Origin: Sacculina carcini
Taxonomy: Eukaryota > Arthropoda > Thecostraca > Sacculinidae
Assembly: GCA_916048095.2 (NCBI GenBank)
Contig: OU696579.1
Span: forward strand, 8,602,663 to 8,666,662
Direction of reading: 5' to 3'
Length of the DNA: 64,000 bases
How positions within the stretch are numbered: position 1 is the first letter of the stretch; every line of letters begins with the position of its first letter. Positions 49,766 to 62,771 of the stretch are shown here, piece after piece. A program made the translations under genes and the position numbers. The notes beneath the pieces were generated by a model. It searched no databases. It saw only the letters and a program-made list of their open reading frames with translations, and was not told the DNA's origin.

Positions 49766-51155
49766 CGTGTCAACGTTCACACACAAACACGCGCACACAC
49801 AGATCGCCCCAGCTCACCTCTCACATGATCAGAGCACGTGCGCCACCTTAACGCTCACATTCGTCAAACCTGTGAAATCAGACATAACCACTCGTGAAAA
49901 TGTTAGATCAGCTAAATTCGTCCACCTGTGTCATTCGTCATTGTCCCTCGTGTTTCGCTTCGTTTTTGATATTCTCCATCTGTCAATTTTGTCAAAATTA
50001 CTCAATATGTCCTCATTTTGTTCTTTTTAGATGACAGGATAACAAATCTAAGCAGAAATGTCATTGAGTAACGACCACAGACTCTGCGTTCAACACCATC
50101 AATATAGTAAATAATTCCAAATTTGAATGGTGAAAATCATTCGCCAGCTGCTTAATCTTCATATATATCGCTGCTCCTGAACAATTCGACCGCAACATTC
50201 CACTATTTCCCTACAAACAAGCTCGTTAAGAGTAACGTCTTCTAACACTCCCTTTCCCAGCAAGATAAATATCACGCTAATATCAACAAACAATTGAAAC
50301 ATACACCAATCATACCAAACAGCATACTGAAAACAACCGACAAGAAGCAATGCCACGATGAAACACAAACGTAACGACAAAATACCAACAAAGTAAACCA
50401 CGATTTCAATTGTAAACAATTACGTTGGAATCCTTACCTGAGGAATTTGGCATCCCTTCTAACTTCACTTGTGCCAATTTCACCAAATGTTATCTCTGAA
50501 ATGTACCTAACGGCATAACATCAATTAAATTCGCGTATAATTATAACGAATGTTATCTTTCTGTAATTTATAAGCTTAATTATAATTATTTCAGCTTTGA
50601 ACAAAAACTTTTCTCGTTATATTAGTCGAACGGCAGTATGTATTCATGTATTTTAAACATGAGTGTCAGTCCCACTGTTTTGTGGTGAAAATCTTCACCA
50701 CAAAATCTGTCGTTTTACAGACACACTAATGCTTTTGAGTCGGAAAACACCAGCTGCACAAAAATGCATTTTCAAACTTGCAATAACACGCGGACCACTC
50801 AAATATTGCAAAAACAACCACACACACACACACACAAACAAACTACTAAACAAACTAAAACAAAAAAACAAAAAAGGCAGTAAAATGCTATTTGACATGT
50901 GGAAAACCAAAATTGTGCAAGACGTGGAAAGCGACATATAATAGTGACATGAAAGCACACACACACAGCTACATACATACATACACATACATACATACAT
51001 GTTAGTTGTCATAGTGTCAGTTGGTGCCTGTTGGTATAGTTACTGTGCCCTAGCAGCCAACAATGTGCTAATTAATAGCGGCAGCTCCAGTTAACATGCA
51101 TAATAGTTGAAAAAACACACTGCCAATTAATATGATCATTACCAAACAACAAACT

Positions 51156-51195
<40 letters not shown>

Positions 51196-51485
51196 TTGAC
51201 CCTGTACATGACCCTGTTTGAAAACCACTGATATACTTGAGAAAAAGTAACACTCAGAAGCAAAATATAATAGTTAGATGTCAGTTCACGTGCACAGTGC
51301 TGACAAGCACCTCTCATCAATAAAACACACTCACACACACACACATATAGATGTGATAACTTATCACAATCTTAGCTGGTATAATCAAGCTGCTAATTGT
51401 CACCACGATCTATGCTGCCGCTTTGACCCACCACTTGACCTGAACAATAAACAATAGCGGAACAATGAACAATTACACTGGCAAA

Positions 51486-51518
<33 letters not shown>

Positions 51519-52113
51519 GCTCAATCAATGACCGTAATTCAGTATATAAACACTGACATCAAAAACAACACACACACACACAAACACGAGAGAGCTGCGT
51601 GACACACAGAAATAGCACAATGATGGCGAATGATCTAGTAACTAGAGCTCAATGAACATGCTAATTGCACAAAAGCAAATTCTTTGGCTAAACATGTACA
51701 CACACACACGCGCACATAGCGTGAAGCAGCCGCGTCTGCACGAGGTGTGAGTGTTAGTGATGGCAGTGAAAACATTAAGCCGAGCTCAAGAGAAACACAA
51801 TGTTGACCGCTACTACTGCTAGTCTTGATGTCTAGACAACTTGCTAGACGAGCAGCAAATACTGGCCACAAATAGAGCACAAACAACTGAAAACAATGCC
51901 AGTCTGTTGCATAATGTTGCATTGTAGTAGGCGCCCTAATAAAAAAACCAAGGTAATAGCAACATACACACACAAACACACACACACACACACACATATA
52001 TACGGCAGTTAGGCAGTAGTTCAAACAGTGAAACAGTGAAAGAGACAGTGAGAGAGAGAGAGAGACAAATAGAGCAGATACAGCGGGGAGATGCGAGGGA
52101 AAGCTGGCACGAG
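49766..52113. other. Intergenic region between GRB and REEP
   Basis: About 2.3 kb between the GRB stop codon and the REEP start. CA microsatellites at about 50817-50836, 51160-51192, 51325-51345, 51488-51517 and 51967-51997; TACA repeats at about 50973-51000. CTGTTTGAAAACCACTGATA at 51212-51232 looks like one end of a hAT-type MITE. No gene supported. Confidence 0.5.
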
Positions 52114-54470
52114 CTAGCAGCTCTTGGCGTGACCGTTATGAACTCGTGTCACGTAGTGAGTGAGTCTGGTGGGCAACACGCCCGCGTTCAGCTGATAAAA
52201 CTCCACCAACTGCAGCAGATCATAGAAGCGCGTGCGACCTGCGTCCAGTGATAATAATGACCGCTTCTGACCTCCACCATTAACACCGACATCACCACGC
52301 TGACACACACACACACACACACACATAGCGTTACGTTTCATCAAAGTTTTAAGCATAGCATTGACAAGGACAAAGTGGATAGTTGGAAAGTTGGGTAAAT
52401 TGGACAATGAAATAGGAATGGAACCGGACACAATATAATTATCAGGCAGGACAGAATGATTGCAGGGATATTAAAACAGCTATTTTCCCAAATAGGCGTG
52501 TCGACAGTTGGCATAAAGGTCTGCAAAAAGATGTGTAGTGGAATCAAGCAATATTGAACAGTCTTGCTAATCTCTTGTACACCAGTGAGTGCATGTATAG
52601 AGCCGGGAGACACGTAGTAGTAGTGATAATGCTCCAAGACGCCACACTCACCGGTATAATCTGAGCGTGGTAGATTTTGTTGCAGTAGATGAAACATAGC
52701 ACGTAGGCGGCGGGGTTGCTCCTGCTTCCTCGCACCAGAAACACACTGCCACGAGACAACAACACCAAACACACAAACAAACAAATGACTGACCAGATCA
52801 GGTGATATATTTCACTAAGCAGGCGTGCATGTATGTGTGTCAGGGTTTAAGTGTGTGTGTACACATGTGTATTTGGGTATGTGTAAACATGCATATATAT
52901 TGTTTAAGTGTATATAAGTATGTGTATTTGTGTATATGTATATATGTACGAGTGTATGTGTGTGTGTGTGTGTGTGTTTAAGTGTATATAAGTATGTGTA
53001 CTTGTGTATATGTATACATGTGCATGCATGTGTGTGAGAGTGTGAGTGTTTAAGTGTGTGTGTGTGTGTATAAACATGTGTATTTGGGTATGTGTAAACA
53101 TGCATACTCATTGTTTAAGTGTATATATAGACACGTATGTGTATGTGTATGTGTGTGAGAGGCTGAATATGAAGAGAGACTGACCCGTTGGTGTCGCAGT
53201 ATCGGTCCAGTAAATGAGCCGCCTCGTCTCCACTCAGTGAGCCATGATACCACGGCTGAGTGTTGTGAATGCCACACGACACCACCTCGGCACTGGCTAC
53301 ACACTCACCTACACACACACACACACATACACACACACATGAGAATATGGAGCAAGTACACTATGCTTTCCAGGCAGACCTGATTGAGTGGTCACATACA
53401 AGAGTGACACAGTACAGCATCACATGGTAACACACACACACACACACACACACAGAACAGTGGTAATTATGATCGTGAACGGCTGCTTGGAGATAAGAGA
53501 CACACACACACAGAGAGAGAGAGGGCTGAAGCTGCGTGAATAAGCAGAAACAAAACCCAGCCAAACACTGGTGAGATAACAGCAGCTATTGTACGTACAT
53601 GATCTGTTCATTTACAAGTGCCATGCTGAAATTTCCCTTGGCATTTGTTCACTGCCTTTCAGTGCACACTCAGCGAATTCTTGTATTGTTGTGATGCGTA
53701 AAAATTCAACCGTCGCCCTGTGTGTGTTTGTTGAAATGCGTGGGAGGTCAGTGGTTCAAAACCCGGCGGAGGGGAATTTCTTTGGGCGAATTCTATAATC
53801 CAACAGCCCCTGTCCACCCAGCAGTAAATGAAGGTACCAGATATCAGTCATGTGTTGTGTCATGCATTCTGGGGAGGTGGCCCTCTCTTATACGTCTTCC
53901 GTCCTTGTGGCGTCATAGCGTGGAGAGGGTCGGTTCTGCGGTGGCAGCGAGCTGCACGGGGCACATCTGTGTGTTCATAAGCTTCGGCATGTTCCCGTGT
54001 AGCAGCTGTCACTTGAGGCTTTTAACCTTAAACCCTCAACCCCCGTGGCTCAACATGAATGTCGCTACCACGTGATATCACCTGGCGTGCGGGCCTCGGC
54101 GGTGCTGGCCGATGAGCCGAGTTGTCTCAGAGCCTCGGTGAGTCTGCCGACCACGCCGACCGAGTGAGAGCCGCTGTTACTGTTGCTGTTACTGTTGCTG
54201 TTACTGTTACTGTTGCTGGCAGCCGCCGCGGTGCTGTTGTTCAACAACGATGATGCTCTAGTGTTGTTGTTGTTGTTGTTGGACGAGGAGAGTGAGGAGC
54301 AGGATGAAGAGCTGGGTGCGCTGTACAACGCCGCATTCAACGCCAACACAGACCGCACGCTTTGCTGTCCACAAACACAACAAATACACGCACAGAATTT
54401 AGAAGAACAATCTAATGATATGTATGAGTATCTATCTATAATATATATCTATAATAATATATCTAATATA

Positions 54471-54558
<88 letters not shown>

Positions 54559-57500
54559 TATAATATATCTATAATCTAATGTATGAGTACAGGACGATCA
54601 TAAATACACAAACACACACGCACATACAAAATGTATACTAAACCTAGTGATCTAGTGATCTAGTATGCACACAGAAAGACAAAAAATTGTCTGGTGTAAT
54701 GGTAGACAGCGGTAACTCAGGACATCAAGACATCAAGCATACAACAACACTAATTGCCCATCAAACAGGATATATAGCAGTGTTTCTCAACCGTTCCCAG
54801 CGCTAGCACCTCCATTATAACAGCAGTCAGTTCAAGCAGCGCCTATATTCTTGATAATTATATAGAAAAATATACAAACACTAACGACGTAATAATAAAA
54901 CTTTATTATTCAATATTCATTCATACAACTCCTTTGAGAGAATCAAGCAAAACTACGTTTTTCAAGAAAAATATAATGCATATGTTAAACATATAATTTC
55001 TTTAAAAATTCACAGAGCACTTACACCCCATAGGATGCAGATTAGCACCCCCGGTTAAGAGCCCTGGTCTATAGCTACAATAGTTGACTCAAATGCATAT
55101 AAGGATACGTATGTTTAACCAGGGTTTGTGTGCGGGTATTAGGGTGTAAGAATGTGTGTGAGTTAGACTGACAGCGGGCAGTTGGTGAGTGGAGCAGTTT
55201 CGAGTCAGGGCGGACGAGCCAGGCCGTCGAGGACGTCTTGTGCCACGACCCTCACCCGCCACACCGATGTTGGACGAGGAGCGAGCGCGAAACTCTCCTC
55301 CATTAACAGCAGCAGCAGCGCCTACACTCTGATGTCCACTGAAACTGTGCACGCGCGCACGAGCCCCGCCTGTCCCCCCACCTCCCCCTCCTCCTCGCTC
55401 CATTTCCAACTGACAACGCTGCTGGTGATAACTGTCGTACAATTTGGCTCCATACTGACATACACAAACACGACCGGCAATCTACACCACAAGCGTAGAT
55501 ACTATTGCAAACGCTGTTGCTACCAATGCCGGAACACAGATAGGAAGCGAAACACACACATATACTTATCTGACAACACTACATCACTATGAGAGTCCAG
55601 CAAGTTGAGAAACTGATAACTGATAAAACAGGCTCAGTTTGCAAGCGACAGGAACAGTTTACGATAACAACAGAAAGACACAGTATGAACACAGCAGAAA
55701 GATACAATATGAACACAACAGAAAGATACAGTATGAACACAACAGAAAGATACAGTATGAACACAACAGAAAGACACAGTATGAACACAACAGAAAGATA
55801 CAGTATGAACACAACAGAAAGATACAGTATGAACACAACAGAAAGATACAGTATGAATACAACAGAAAGATACAGTATGAACACAACAGAAAGATACAGT
55901 ATGAACACAACAGAAAGATACAGTATGAATACAACAGAAAGATACAGTATGAATACAACAGAAAGACACAGTATGAACACAACAGAAAGATACAGTATGA
56001 ACACAACAGAAAGATACAGTATGAACACAACAGAAAGATACAGTATGAATACAACAGAAAGATACAGTATGAACACAACAGAAAGATACAGTATGAACAC
56101 AACAGAAAGATACAGTATGAACACAACAGAAAGATACAGTATGAACACAACAGAAAGATACAGTATGAATACAACAGAAAGATACAGTATGAACACAACA
56201 GAAAGACACAGTATGAACACAACAGAAAGACACAGTATGAACACAACAGAAAGACACAGTATGAACACAACAGAAAGACACAGTATGAACACAACAGAAA
56301 GATACAGTATGAACACAACAGAAAGACACAGTATGAATACAACAGAAAGATACAGTATGAACACAGCAGAAAGATACAGTATGAACACAGCAGAAAGACA
56401 CAGTATGAACACAACAGAAAGACATAGTATGAATACAACAGAAAGACACAGTATGAACACAACAGAAAGACACAGTATGAACACAACAGAAAGATACAGT
56501 ATGAAGACAACAGAAAGACACAGTATAAATACAACAGAAAGATACAGTATGAACACAACAGAAAGACACAGTATGAACACAACAGAAAGATACAGTATGA
56601 ACACAACAGAAAGACACAGTATGAACACAACAGAAAGATACAGTATGAACACAGCCGAAAGACACAGTATGAACACAGCAGAAAGATACAGTATGAACAC
56701 AACAGAAAGATACAGTATGAACACAACAGAAAGACACAGTATGAACACAGCAGAAAGATACAGTATGAACACAACAGAAAGATACAGTATGAACACAGCA
56801 GAAAGACACAGTATGAACACAACAGAAAGACACAGTATGAAGACAGCAGAAAGACACAGTATGAACACAACAGAAAGATACAGTATGAACACAACATAAA
56901 GACGACGGTCTGGCGCACCTTTGCTAGTCGCAGGGCGGCCAGCCAGCATCGTCGTGCCGAGGCCGAGTCGCAGGCGAGACAGCGCAGTTGACTGGCAGCT
57001 GACTGGCCGAGCTGGTCGTCGTCGCTGTTATCGCTCGTTGTTCGACACAACACGACAGCCAGGTCACAGGGAGACTTGAAGTCGCGGCGTGCATTATCGG
57101 CCGAGTATACGGCGTGTTCATCAAGTCGTGCAAATTGTGTCATCTGCGTCACATCCGTCTCATTGCCACAATCCATCGCCTCCTGTAACAAACACGCCAT
57201 CAGCCAGACATCAACTGCAAGGCTCAAATTGACCTTGTTTCATGTTATGCTTGTGAATATGTAGTGTGATTGTGTGCAGTGAGAGAGTGTGTGTGAGAGA
57301 TTGTGTCTACGTTGACTGAGATTATGTGTGCGTGAACGTGTTAATGTGTGATCGTGTACAGTTGAATTGCGTATTGCGTGCGAGAGTGTATGAGCGAGTG
57401 TGTATAGTTGTTGTTGTTGTTCCTCAGGTTGTCTGGCCGAGCAACCTCGAGTGTGTTTAGTTGTGTATAGCTGTGTGTGTATGCGTTTGTGAATTGTCCA

Positions 57501-60500
57501 TGCCCCGCGGCGGCGAGCGAATTACCGGCTCGCCGCTGATTGGTTGTTGCGGCGGGTGAGGACTGTGCGCGTGTGTGTGTCCGTGTGTGTTCCCGTGTGT
57601 CACCGTGTGAGCTTGGAGTCGTGTTCGAAGTGTTGTCGTCGCGTGACGTCTTGTGGGCGCGCGTGGGGCAGTGATGCCCACGCGCGCCTGTCTGAATATA
57701 TCTTAGTGTTTTTGTTTTTGTTACAGAATATCTAGCCGGTGTTACCCCACCAACACCCCACTGCGCTCGTGCCAGCAGCTCGGCCCGCTCACCTCGCCAC
57801 AGTCCAGTGAGTAGTAGAGAACGTGTTGTTTGAGCACGAACCAGGCCCGTCTCCACACGCGACTGTCACTGCCACATATCCACAACCAGCCGAACACGAC
57901 CGGCGTTGATGTGCACGTGCTCAACATATTCTGCAACATACACACATACACAAACACACACAAACAGGAGTTATTACTTGCCAAAACCATATTCAGTCGA
58001 TCAGATCAGTGAGTTAAAATACCAATAGATAATGAAAAGCGGCACAACAGACAGACTGAAAGATGGAAAGAAAAAGAAATACAGAATACAATACAGAAAG
58101 ATACAGACACAGACAGAAATATACAGACAGAAATATACAGACAGAAATATACAGACAGACAGAAAGATACAGATACAGACAGACAGAAAGATACATATAC
58201 AGACAGAAAGATAGAGACACAGACAGAAAGATACAGATACAGGCAGAAAGATACAGACACAGACAGAAAGATACAAATACAGACAGAAATATCGGTCAGT
58301 GAGCTAGTTAAAATGTCAATAGATAATAAAAGCTGGCACAATATGCGAGACAGACGGACAGACAGACAGATATTACCTGCAGGATCATGTCACGTTGCAC
58401 GGCAGTCATTGATGTCTCGTTGACTGTGGCACCGGGGAGGCGACTCATGGTGCGCGGGAAAAACGCCTGCCACACACACACACACATAGAGAGAGAGATA
58501 TATAGAACAATGCCAGTGGTGACACACTGAGCTCCTGGTCAACCGTAACCACGTCAACATACGATTATATCAGGGGCTCTTAACCGGGGTATCGCTACCC
58601 ATTGGGGGTATGGGACTCGATTTCTGGGTACTAGCATAAATTATTAGTGGTATATGAATAATAAAATTATCAACGGTTATGTTTTTTCCTATTAATCCGT
58701 ATCTGGATAACAGTGAATTCAAGCGATTGAAATACTCGTGGATCTGGAAGACATATTGACAAATGATAGGATTGGTGAGAATTATTTGAACAGTCAAGTA
58801 AAGTCGGGGGACCATAATCAACAATCCATTTGCAGGTATGGAGAAAGAATAAGAAACCCTGGATTATATACTCGTATGTGATATATTTTTCACTAATAAA
58901 CAACGGGGACGTGAAGCGTTGAACTAAAACTCAAAGTTCCCAGAATAAGTAATAAGGTGATGGTGATGGGGTAGCGCCGGGAATGGGGTCCAACTCTCCT
59001 GATATCAGTAGCAACCAGAGCAGTAGTAGTGGTGGTACACACCTGCGGCTCCCGGAACAGCTCGTATTTGTCAGGCTCGCGCTTGAAGTAGAACACGCCG
59101 TTGTAGTGCAGTGATTGCATGGTACGATAAGCAGTCAACACATCCTCACTATCCTCCACCAGACGCGCTGTCAACACAACCACACACATACACACATACA
59201 GCAATGAATATAGCCATGAATATACATACACATACACGGGCGGCTCAGGGGGTTGAAGCCCCCCCCCCCCCCAAATGTTTCCATCAACCTTCATATCCAC
59301 TAGAAGATTCACTAAAAGAGGTCAAGAAAAATATCTTTCTGTAGAATTTGTTGATATAAGCATTATCGCAATGCATATTCGCGCATAATGGTGTGTGTAA
59401 ATGTATGCGTGTATATCAACGAAAAATGCCCCAAGTCATGACCTTCACAAGCTACCTAGTCACTCTTACACGAAATTCAGTCCCCCAAAATTACACTCTG
59501 GATCCGCCACTGCATACACAGGAATAAATATACCCATGAACACATACACACACACACACACACACACTTGCCAATGAAACAGCTTGAACAATTTCATAGT
59601 ATTTACAGAAAGAACGGCGATAGAATCGATGACAACAGTAACACGAGCAGTGAGAAGCGAGGAACAGGAAAAATTCACTGAATTCTAACTAATAACACCA
59701 ATAACAATGAAAACTAAACGCCCATATTACCAGTGTGATTTCAAACAACAAACTTTGCATATTCATTTAAGCGCTTCACAAAGGACAAATCACGTGATAT
59801 CTACTTATACCAGCGTTTCTCAACCGTTTTCCGTGTTCGAACTGTGCAAGAAATGACTTCTGATTAGAAAAAAAACATGAATTCTTCATAACTATATGAA
59901 AAAATGAACATATAACGAATTAATAACAACATATTCTAAATTCATGATTCACTCATACAGCTTAAATTCATTGTAAGAAAAGTCTTTTTCAGGAAAAATA
60001 TACAACAAGGGTAAAACATAATTTTTACAGAATTATTTGCACCCCTCAGGAGCTAGGCTCCCAGGGAGTAAGAACACCCCGATTTAGAATCGCTGAGTTA
60101 CACAGTTCTAGCGCCTAATAAACCAAGTTTCCACAGCAGTATGTAGCTTGCAATGAGCGCATGTATATGTCACGATCTGGTGGAGGGTGCAACATCTCAC
60201 CAATGGCCGGAGTCTGCCATTTCTCCACCAGAGTCCAGCTGTGATCTCGCGCCACGTGGTTCTTCACTGTCATCAGCTCACAGAAGTCACACGTGCGTAA
60301 ACCCTCGGCCACCGAGAGAGACCGACATGCACCGTCCTCGTTGTACACAAACAACTCGGTCTGAACAGCAACAACAGCGACGCAGGCGCATTATCAGCGG
60401 CGGCGATTAACTAGCCAGATAAATGAGGTTCCCTAGCGTGACTGATAGCTCAGTTGGATACGCTGCTTTTGTAGCTATGCAGAGGTGGCCGGTTCAAATC

Positions 60501-61186
60501 TCGGATTGTATCGGAGTTTTTTATATTAAAAATTCAACCATTTGCAACTCAACACGCTCAGTGGTGAATACGGTATTAACTTTAAACAAAAACAAGATAT
60601 GACAATAACAGCCCGTCATTCTCAACACAATGTGTATGACAAAAACTCAATACGCTCGTTTGATCCGAACACACATGTTTCTTAAAAGTTAAAGGCTTCA
60701 AGTGACAGCTGCTACACGGGAAGAAGCCGAAGCTTATGAACACACACAGGTGTACCCCGTGCAGCTCGCTGCCACCACAGAACCGACCCTCTCCACGCTA
60801 TGACGCCACAAGGACGGAAGACGTATTAGAGAGGGCCACCTCCCCAGAATACATGACACAACACATGACTGATATCTGGTACCATCTGGTTGTTGTAGTT
60901 CAATATGTTTCCAAAACGCACTGCACACTTCACAATAGCACGCAGCAATAAAACGGCTTAAACACACGTCTCAGTCGGAAATAACCGCATATTATCGACG
61001 CATGCATTGTGGGTGCACGTGCAAACTCAGTACCGTGTCGTCGGCGCCGTCAGAGCAGGCACTGTCACCGTTGGCCGAGCATGACGCAGAGCCGGAGAGA
61101 GGCTCACTGAGCTCTCCCCCGCCGGGAGACCAACCACCGTCCCAGCAAGCGACCGCAGCGCTAGCAACAGACGTGTTCACTGCCAT
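52114..61186 (-). CDS. GRB10: GRB7/GRB10/GRB14-family adapter (RA-PH-BPS-SH2)
   Basis: Eleven coding exons, minus strand: 61186-61034, 60360-60201, 59167-59043, 58466-58377, 57930-57793, 57182-56919, 55454-55173, 54364-54082, 53308-53185, 52745-52652, 52299-52114. Phases agree throughout and total 633 codons (632 aa). The family docks on activated receptor tyrosine kinases such as the insulin receptor. RA domain about 52-146 (ELFVYNEDGACRSL, HSWTLVEKW, NGVFYFKREPDKYELF); PH about 177-310 (FGWLWICGSDSRVWRRAWFV, RRCWLAALRLAKYG); a divergent BPS with RSVLALNAAL and long Asn/Ser runs about 405-498; SH2 about 518-610 with PWYHGSLSGDEA, the phosphotyrosine Arg545 in VFLVRGS, and TRFYDLLQLVEFYQLNAGVLP. 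Weak donors: GTACTG (exon 1), GTCAGT (exons 7 and 9). An acceptor at 61196, 10 nt before the ATG, implies an upstream non-coding exon. Probably the single invertebrate co-orthologue of GRB7, 10 and 14; the symbol is approximate. Confidence 0.93.
52835..53160. repeat. Compound TG/TATA repeat in a GRB intron
   Basis: TGTGTGTATAAACATGTGTATTTGGGTATGTG-type units about 200 bp apart (52850-52895 and 53057-53103), with TG runs between; in the intron between the two SH2 exons. Confidence 0.85.
53742..54030 (+). mobile_element. tRNA-derived SINE in a GRB intron, partial head
   Basis: Starts within the tRNA-like part (GGGAGGTCAGTGGTTCAAAACCCGG, keeping the B box but not the A box) and runs through the shared body to CTTGAGGCTTTTAACCTT. 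Antisense to GRB. Confidence 0.88.
54430..54575. repeat. (TA)n microsatellite in a GRB intron
   Basis: Imperfect ATATCTATAATA units lead into about 70 bp of pure TA, then AATATATAATATATCT. Confidence 0.97.
54778..55068. mobile_element. hAT-like MITE in a GRB intron
   Basis: CAGTGTTTCTCAACCG at one end and CCGGTTAAGAGCCCTG at the other, flanked by ATATATAG and GTCTATAG (6/8 match). Confidence 0.8.
55665..56898. repeat. 24-bp minisatellite in a GRB intron, about 51 units
   Basis: Units of CAGAAAGATACAGTATGAACACAA, exactly 24 bp, varying almost only at three sites (GATA/GACA, AACACA/AATACA, ACAACA/ACAGCA). No stop occurs in five of six frames, producing open frames up to 522 codons on both strands. 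These are artefacts: the array lies wholly inside the intron between the PH exon and the next GRB exon, whose splice sites are clear. Confidence 0.97.
58085..58290. repeat. ACAGACAGAAAGATACAGATA tandem repeat
   Basis: Irregular 8-22-bp units of ACAGACAGAAAGATA / ACAGACAGAAATATA in a GRB intron. Confidence 0.93.
58571..58861. mobile_element. hAT-like MITE with perfect 8-bp TSD, in a GRB intron
   Basis: CAGGGGCTCTTAACC to the inverse of CAGGGTTTCTTATTC, flanked on both sides by GATTATAT (58563-58570 and 58862-58869). The identical octamers make the insertion boundaries certain. Confidence 0.92.
59237..59513. mobile_element. hAT-like MITE, GGGCGGCT...GGATCCGCCACTG ends
   Basis: CGGGCGGCTCAGGGGGTTGAAGCCCCCC at one end and CTCTGGATCCGCCACTG at the other, with CATACAC on both flanks (possible target duplication, but the locus is CA-rich). 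Interior not shared with the other MITEs here. In a GRB intron. Confidence 0.6.
59811..60095. mobile_element. hAT-like MITE in a GRB intron
   Basis: CAGCGTTTCTCAACCG at the left and GATTTAGAATCGCTG at the right; flanking ACTTATAC and AGTTACAC match at 6 of 8. Interior resembles 54778-55068 (TTCTCAACCGTT; CACCCC..AGGA near the right end). Confidence 0.75.
60434..60520 (+). tRNA. tRNA-like sequence, probable pseudogene or SINE head
   Basis: A box TAGCTCAGTTGG (60446-60457) and B box GGTTCAAATCT (60491-60501) are at tRNA spacing, and a T run follows at 60513. But the 5' and 3' ends do not pair into an acceptor stem and the anticodon arm does not fold normally (CTGC/GCAG around 12 bases). So this is a decayed tRNA or the head of a different SINE, inside a GRB intron. 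Confidence 0.4.
60685..60885 (-). mobile_element. tRNA-derived SINE, 5'-truncated, in a GRB intron
   Basis: Tail (TTAAAGGCTTCAAGTGACAGC) and body of the SINE at 22623-22957; identity stops after the CTGATATCTGGTACCAT block, so the tRNA head is missing. Same orientation as GRB. Confidence 0.88.
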
Positions 61187-61196
61187 GCCATCCAGT

Positions 61197-61954
61197 CTGT
61201 GAAATCAAGCACGCCAGGCGTGAAAAACAGTAGACAACACGTGCATACCATCATTTGATACCCACGTTAGCGGTTCTAATTCTGATTAACTGAAGAAACA
61301 ATAACTCAATGAGAATCACAGCCTCGGCACATCTTAGCCGACAAATTGCGATACGTCAATAAAAGTGTCAAAATTAATAGGTTATACAAATATCAAGAGC
61401 AACACATAACCTACTATAACAATATAAATATACTTCAAATACTCACCCCATCAGCACTGATAACAAATCCACCGGATTGCTGTTTACTACGCATTTGTAG
61501 CAAATTGCCGCCCAGTAGTGGGCGGATGACGTCACACTACTGTTGACCGGGGATCGATAAATTGATTTAATCCACCCATACGTGATTTAAGTAGCTATTT
61601 TAACCATTTTTGGGATTTTCCCTGTTGTATCAGCATATAAAAACTGGTCAAACGTAAAAATACGGTTAGGTCAACGTAGGTCAAGGCACACATCCTTATA
61701 AAAATGTGCGCCATACAAGAATTAATTACGAGTTGAATAAATTTACGGTATTATTGAAAATAAAAAAATGAACTAAATAATCATAGTTATAAGATCCAAC
61801 TGAACCATCTTCATGTTTAATTCAAGGTCAAATGTGACTTACAGTATTTGCATAAATGTCATTATCGATACATTGATACTGTGCTCAATCACAATAGTCG
61901 AGCCACCCGCACCCGTCTGAAAAGGCGAGTGGCAGTTGAAAAGTGACTCGAGGT
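61197..61954. other. Upstream intron or flank of GRB
   Basis: Carries the acceptor tract CTTGATTTCACAG in front of the first coding exon; the upstream 5' UTR exon was not located. Otherwise AT-rich without features. Confidence 0.45.
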
Positions 61955-62205
61955 AATTTTGGGGCCTAATACACAACCACCCCCGCACCTCACAGCCGGG
62001 GATGGGGCGAGCGTTGCAGCACGCATGCTATTAAATTTTATCACAAATTTGCGCACACAGCTACTGCATAAATCCCAGGAGACCGAGAAGCTGCTCGTAA
62101 CTGCGTTTTCTCAGTCGTATTTTTATTATAATAGTATTTCTATAATTTCCAATGGGGGCTCAATTATTGCCTTCGGTGGGGCATAAGATCTTGTAACGGC
62201 TCTGA
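61955..62205 (+). repeat. Dispersed repeat, copy 2 (paired with 2948-3166)
   Basis: Ordered blocks shared with 2948-3166, including CCCCCGCACCTCACAGCCGG, TTTATCACAAATTTGCGCA, AGACCGAGAAGCTGCTCGTA and CCTTCGGTGGGGCATAAGAT. Same orientation, roughly the same length. Confidence 0.6.
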
Positions 62206-62715
62206 CATCATGTAGACCTCAATCCGACCCTGATGACGCGAAACGGATCACACGCACGAGTCTCGCACCACGCCCTTGTTTCTACCCGTCAGACGCGTAC
62301 CAAAATTACTCTCGAAATACCTGAGCCGACGCACGAAGAGATAAAAGCAAACCAACAAACGATAAAGTATATTTCTATGCGTTAAAGACTAGCAACGGCA
62401 CTTACGAGTCACTCAACGTAACAAGGGTAAACATAAACTTGAAACACGAAAACGCCGTGAAATCAATGCAATCCCAGAACGAAAATCTTGCATTCATTTA
62501 CATTTACATTACACATTCATTTACAAACACAGGAACATGGAAAGAACACGGTAAGTATAGAAGCGGACAATGTTCTGCAACAAATCCAGCCGCTTGAACG
62601 AAACTCCTTCTATGTCTGCGACTCAGCAAAACAATGGTAAGTTCTCGAGCAAACTCAACAGTCCTTCTTATTCAACAGTCCTAGTCATTTTCTCATCTGC
62701 GTTTTCACTGTGAGT
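62206..62715. other. Non-coding DNA
   Basis: No gene or repeat recognised apart from a short CATTTACATT duplication near 62492-62525. Confidence 0.45.
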
Positions 62716-62721
62716 TTTATT
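62716..62721 (-). terminator. Poly(A) signal of the heptad-repeat protein gene
   Basis: AATAAA on the minus strand 51 nt after the stop codon at 62772. Confidence 0.6.
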
Positions 62722-62771
62722 GATATCAGAAGTTTGTTCTTACGTGTCATCACAACTTGACTTCGGCAGCA

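Noticed and set aside
54660-54730. GTCTGGTGTAATGGTAGAC resembling a tRNA A box
   Set aside because: No B box or cloverleaf follows within tRNA distance.
55579-57227. Open frames of 407-522 codons on both strands (FILCLSVV, NTTERYSM and similar repeats)
   Set aside because: They translate a 24-bp minisatellite that lies inside a GRB intron with clear splice sites; frames are open on both strands because the unit length is a multiple of three.
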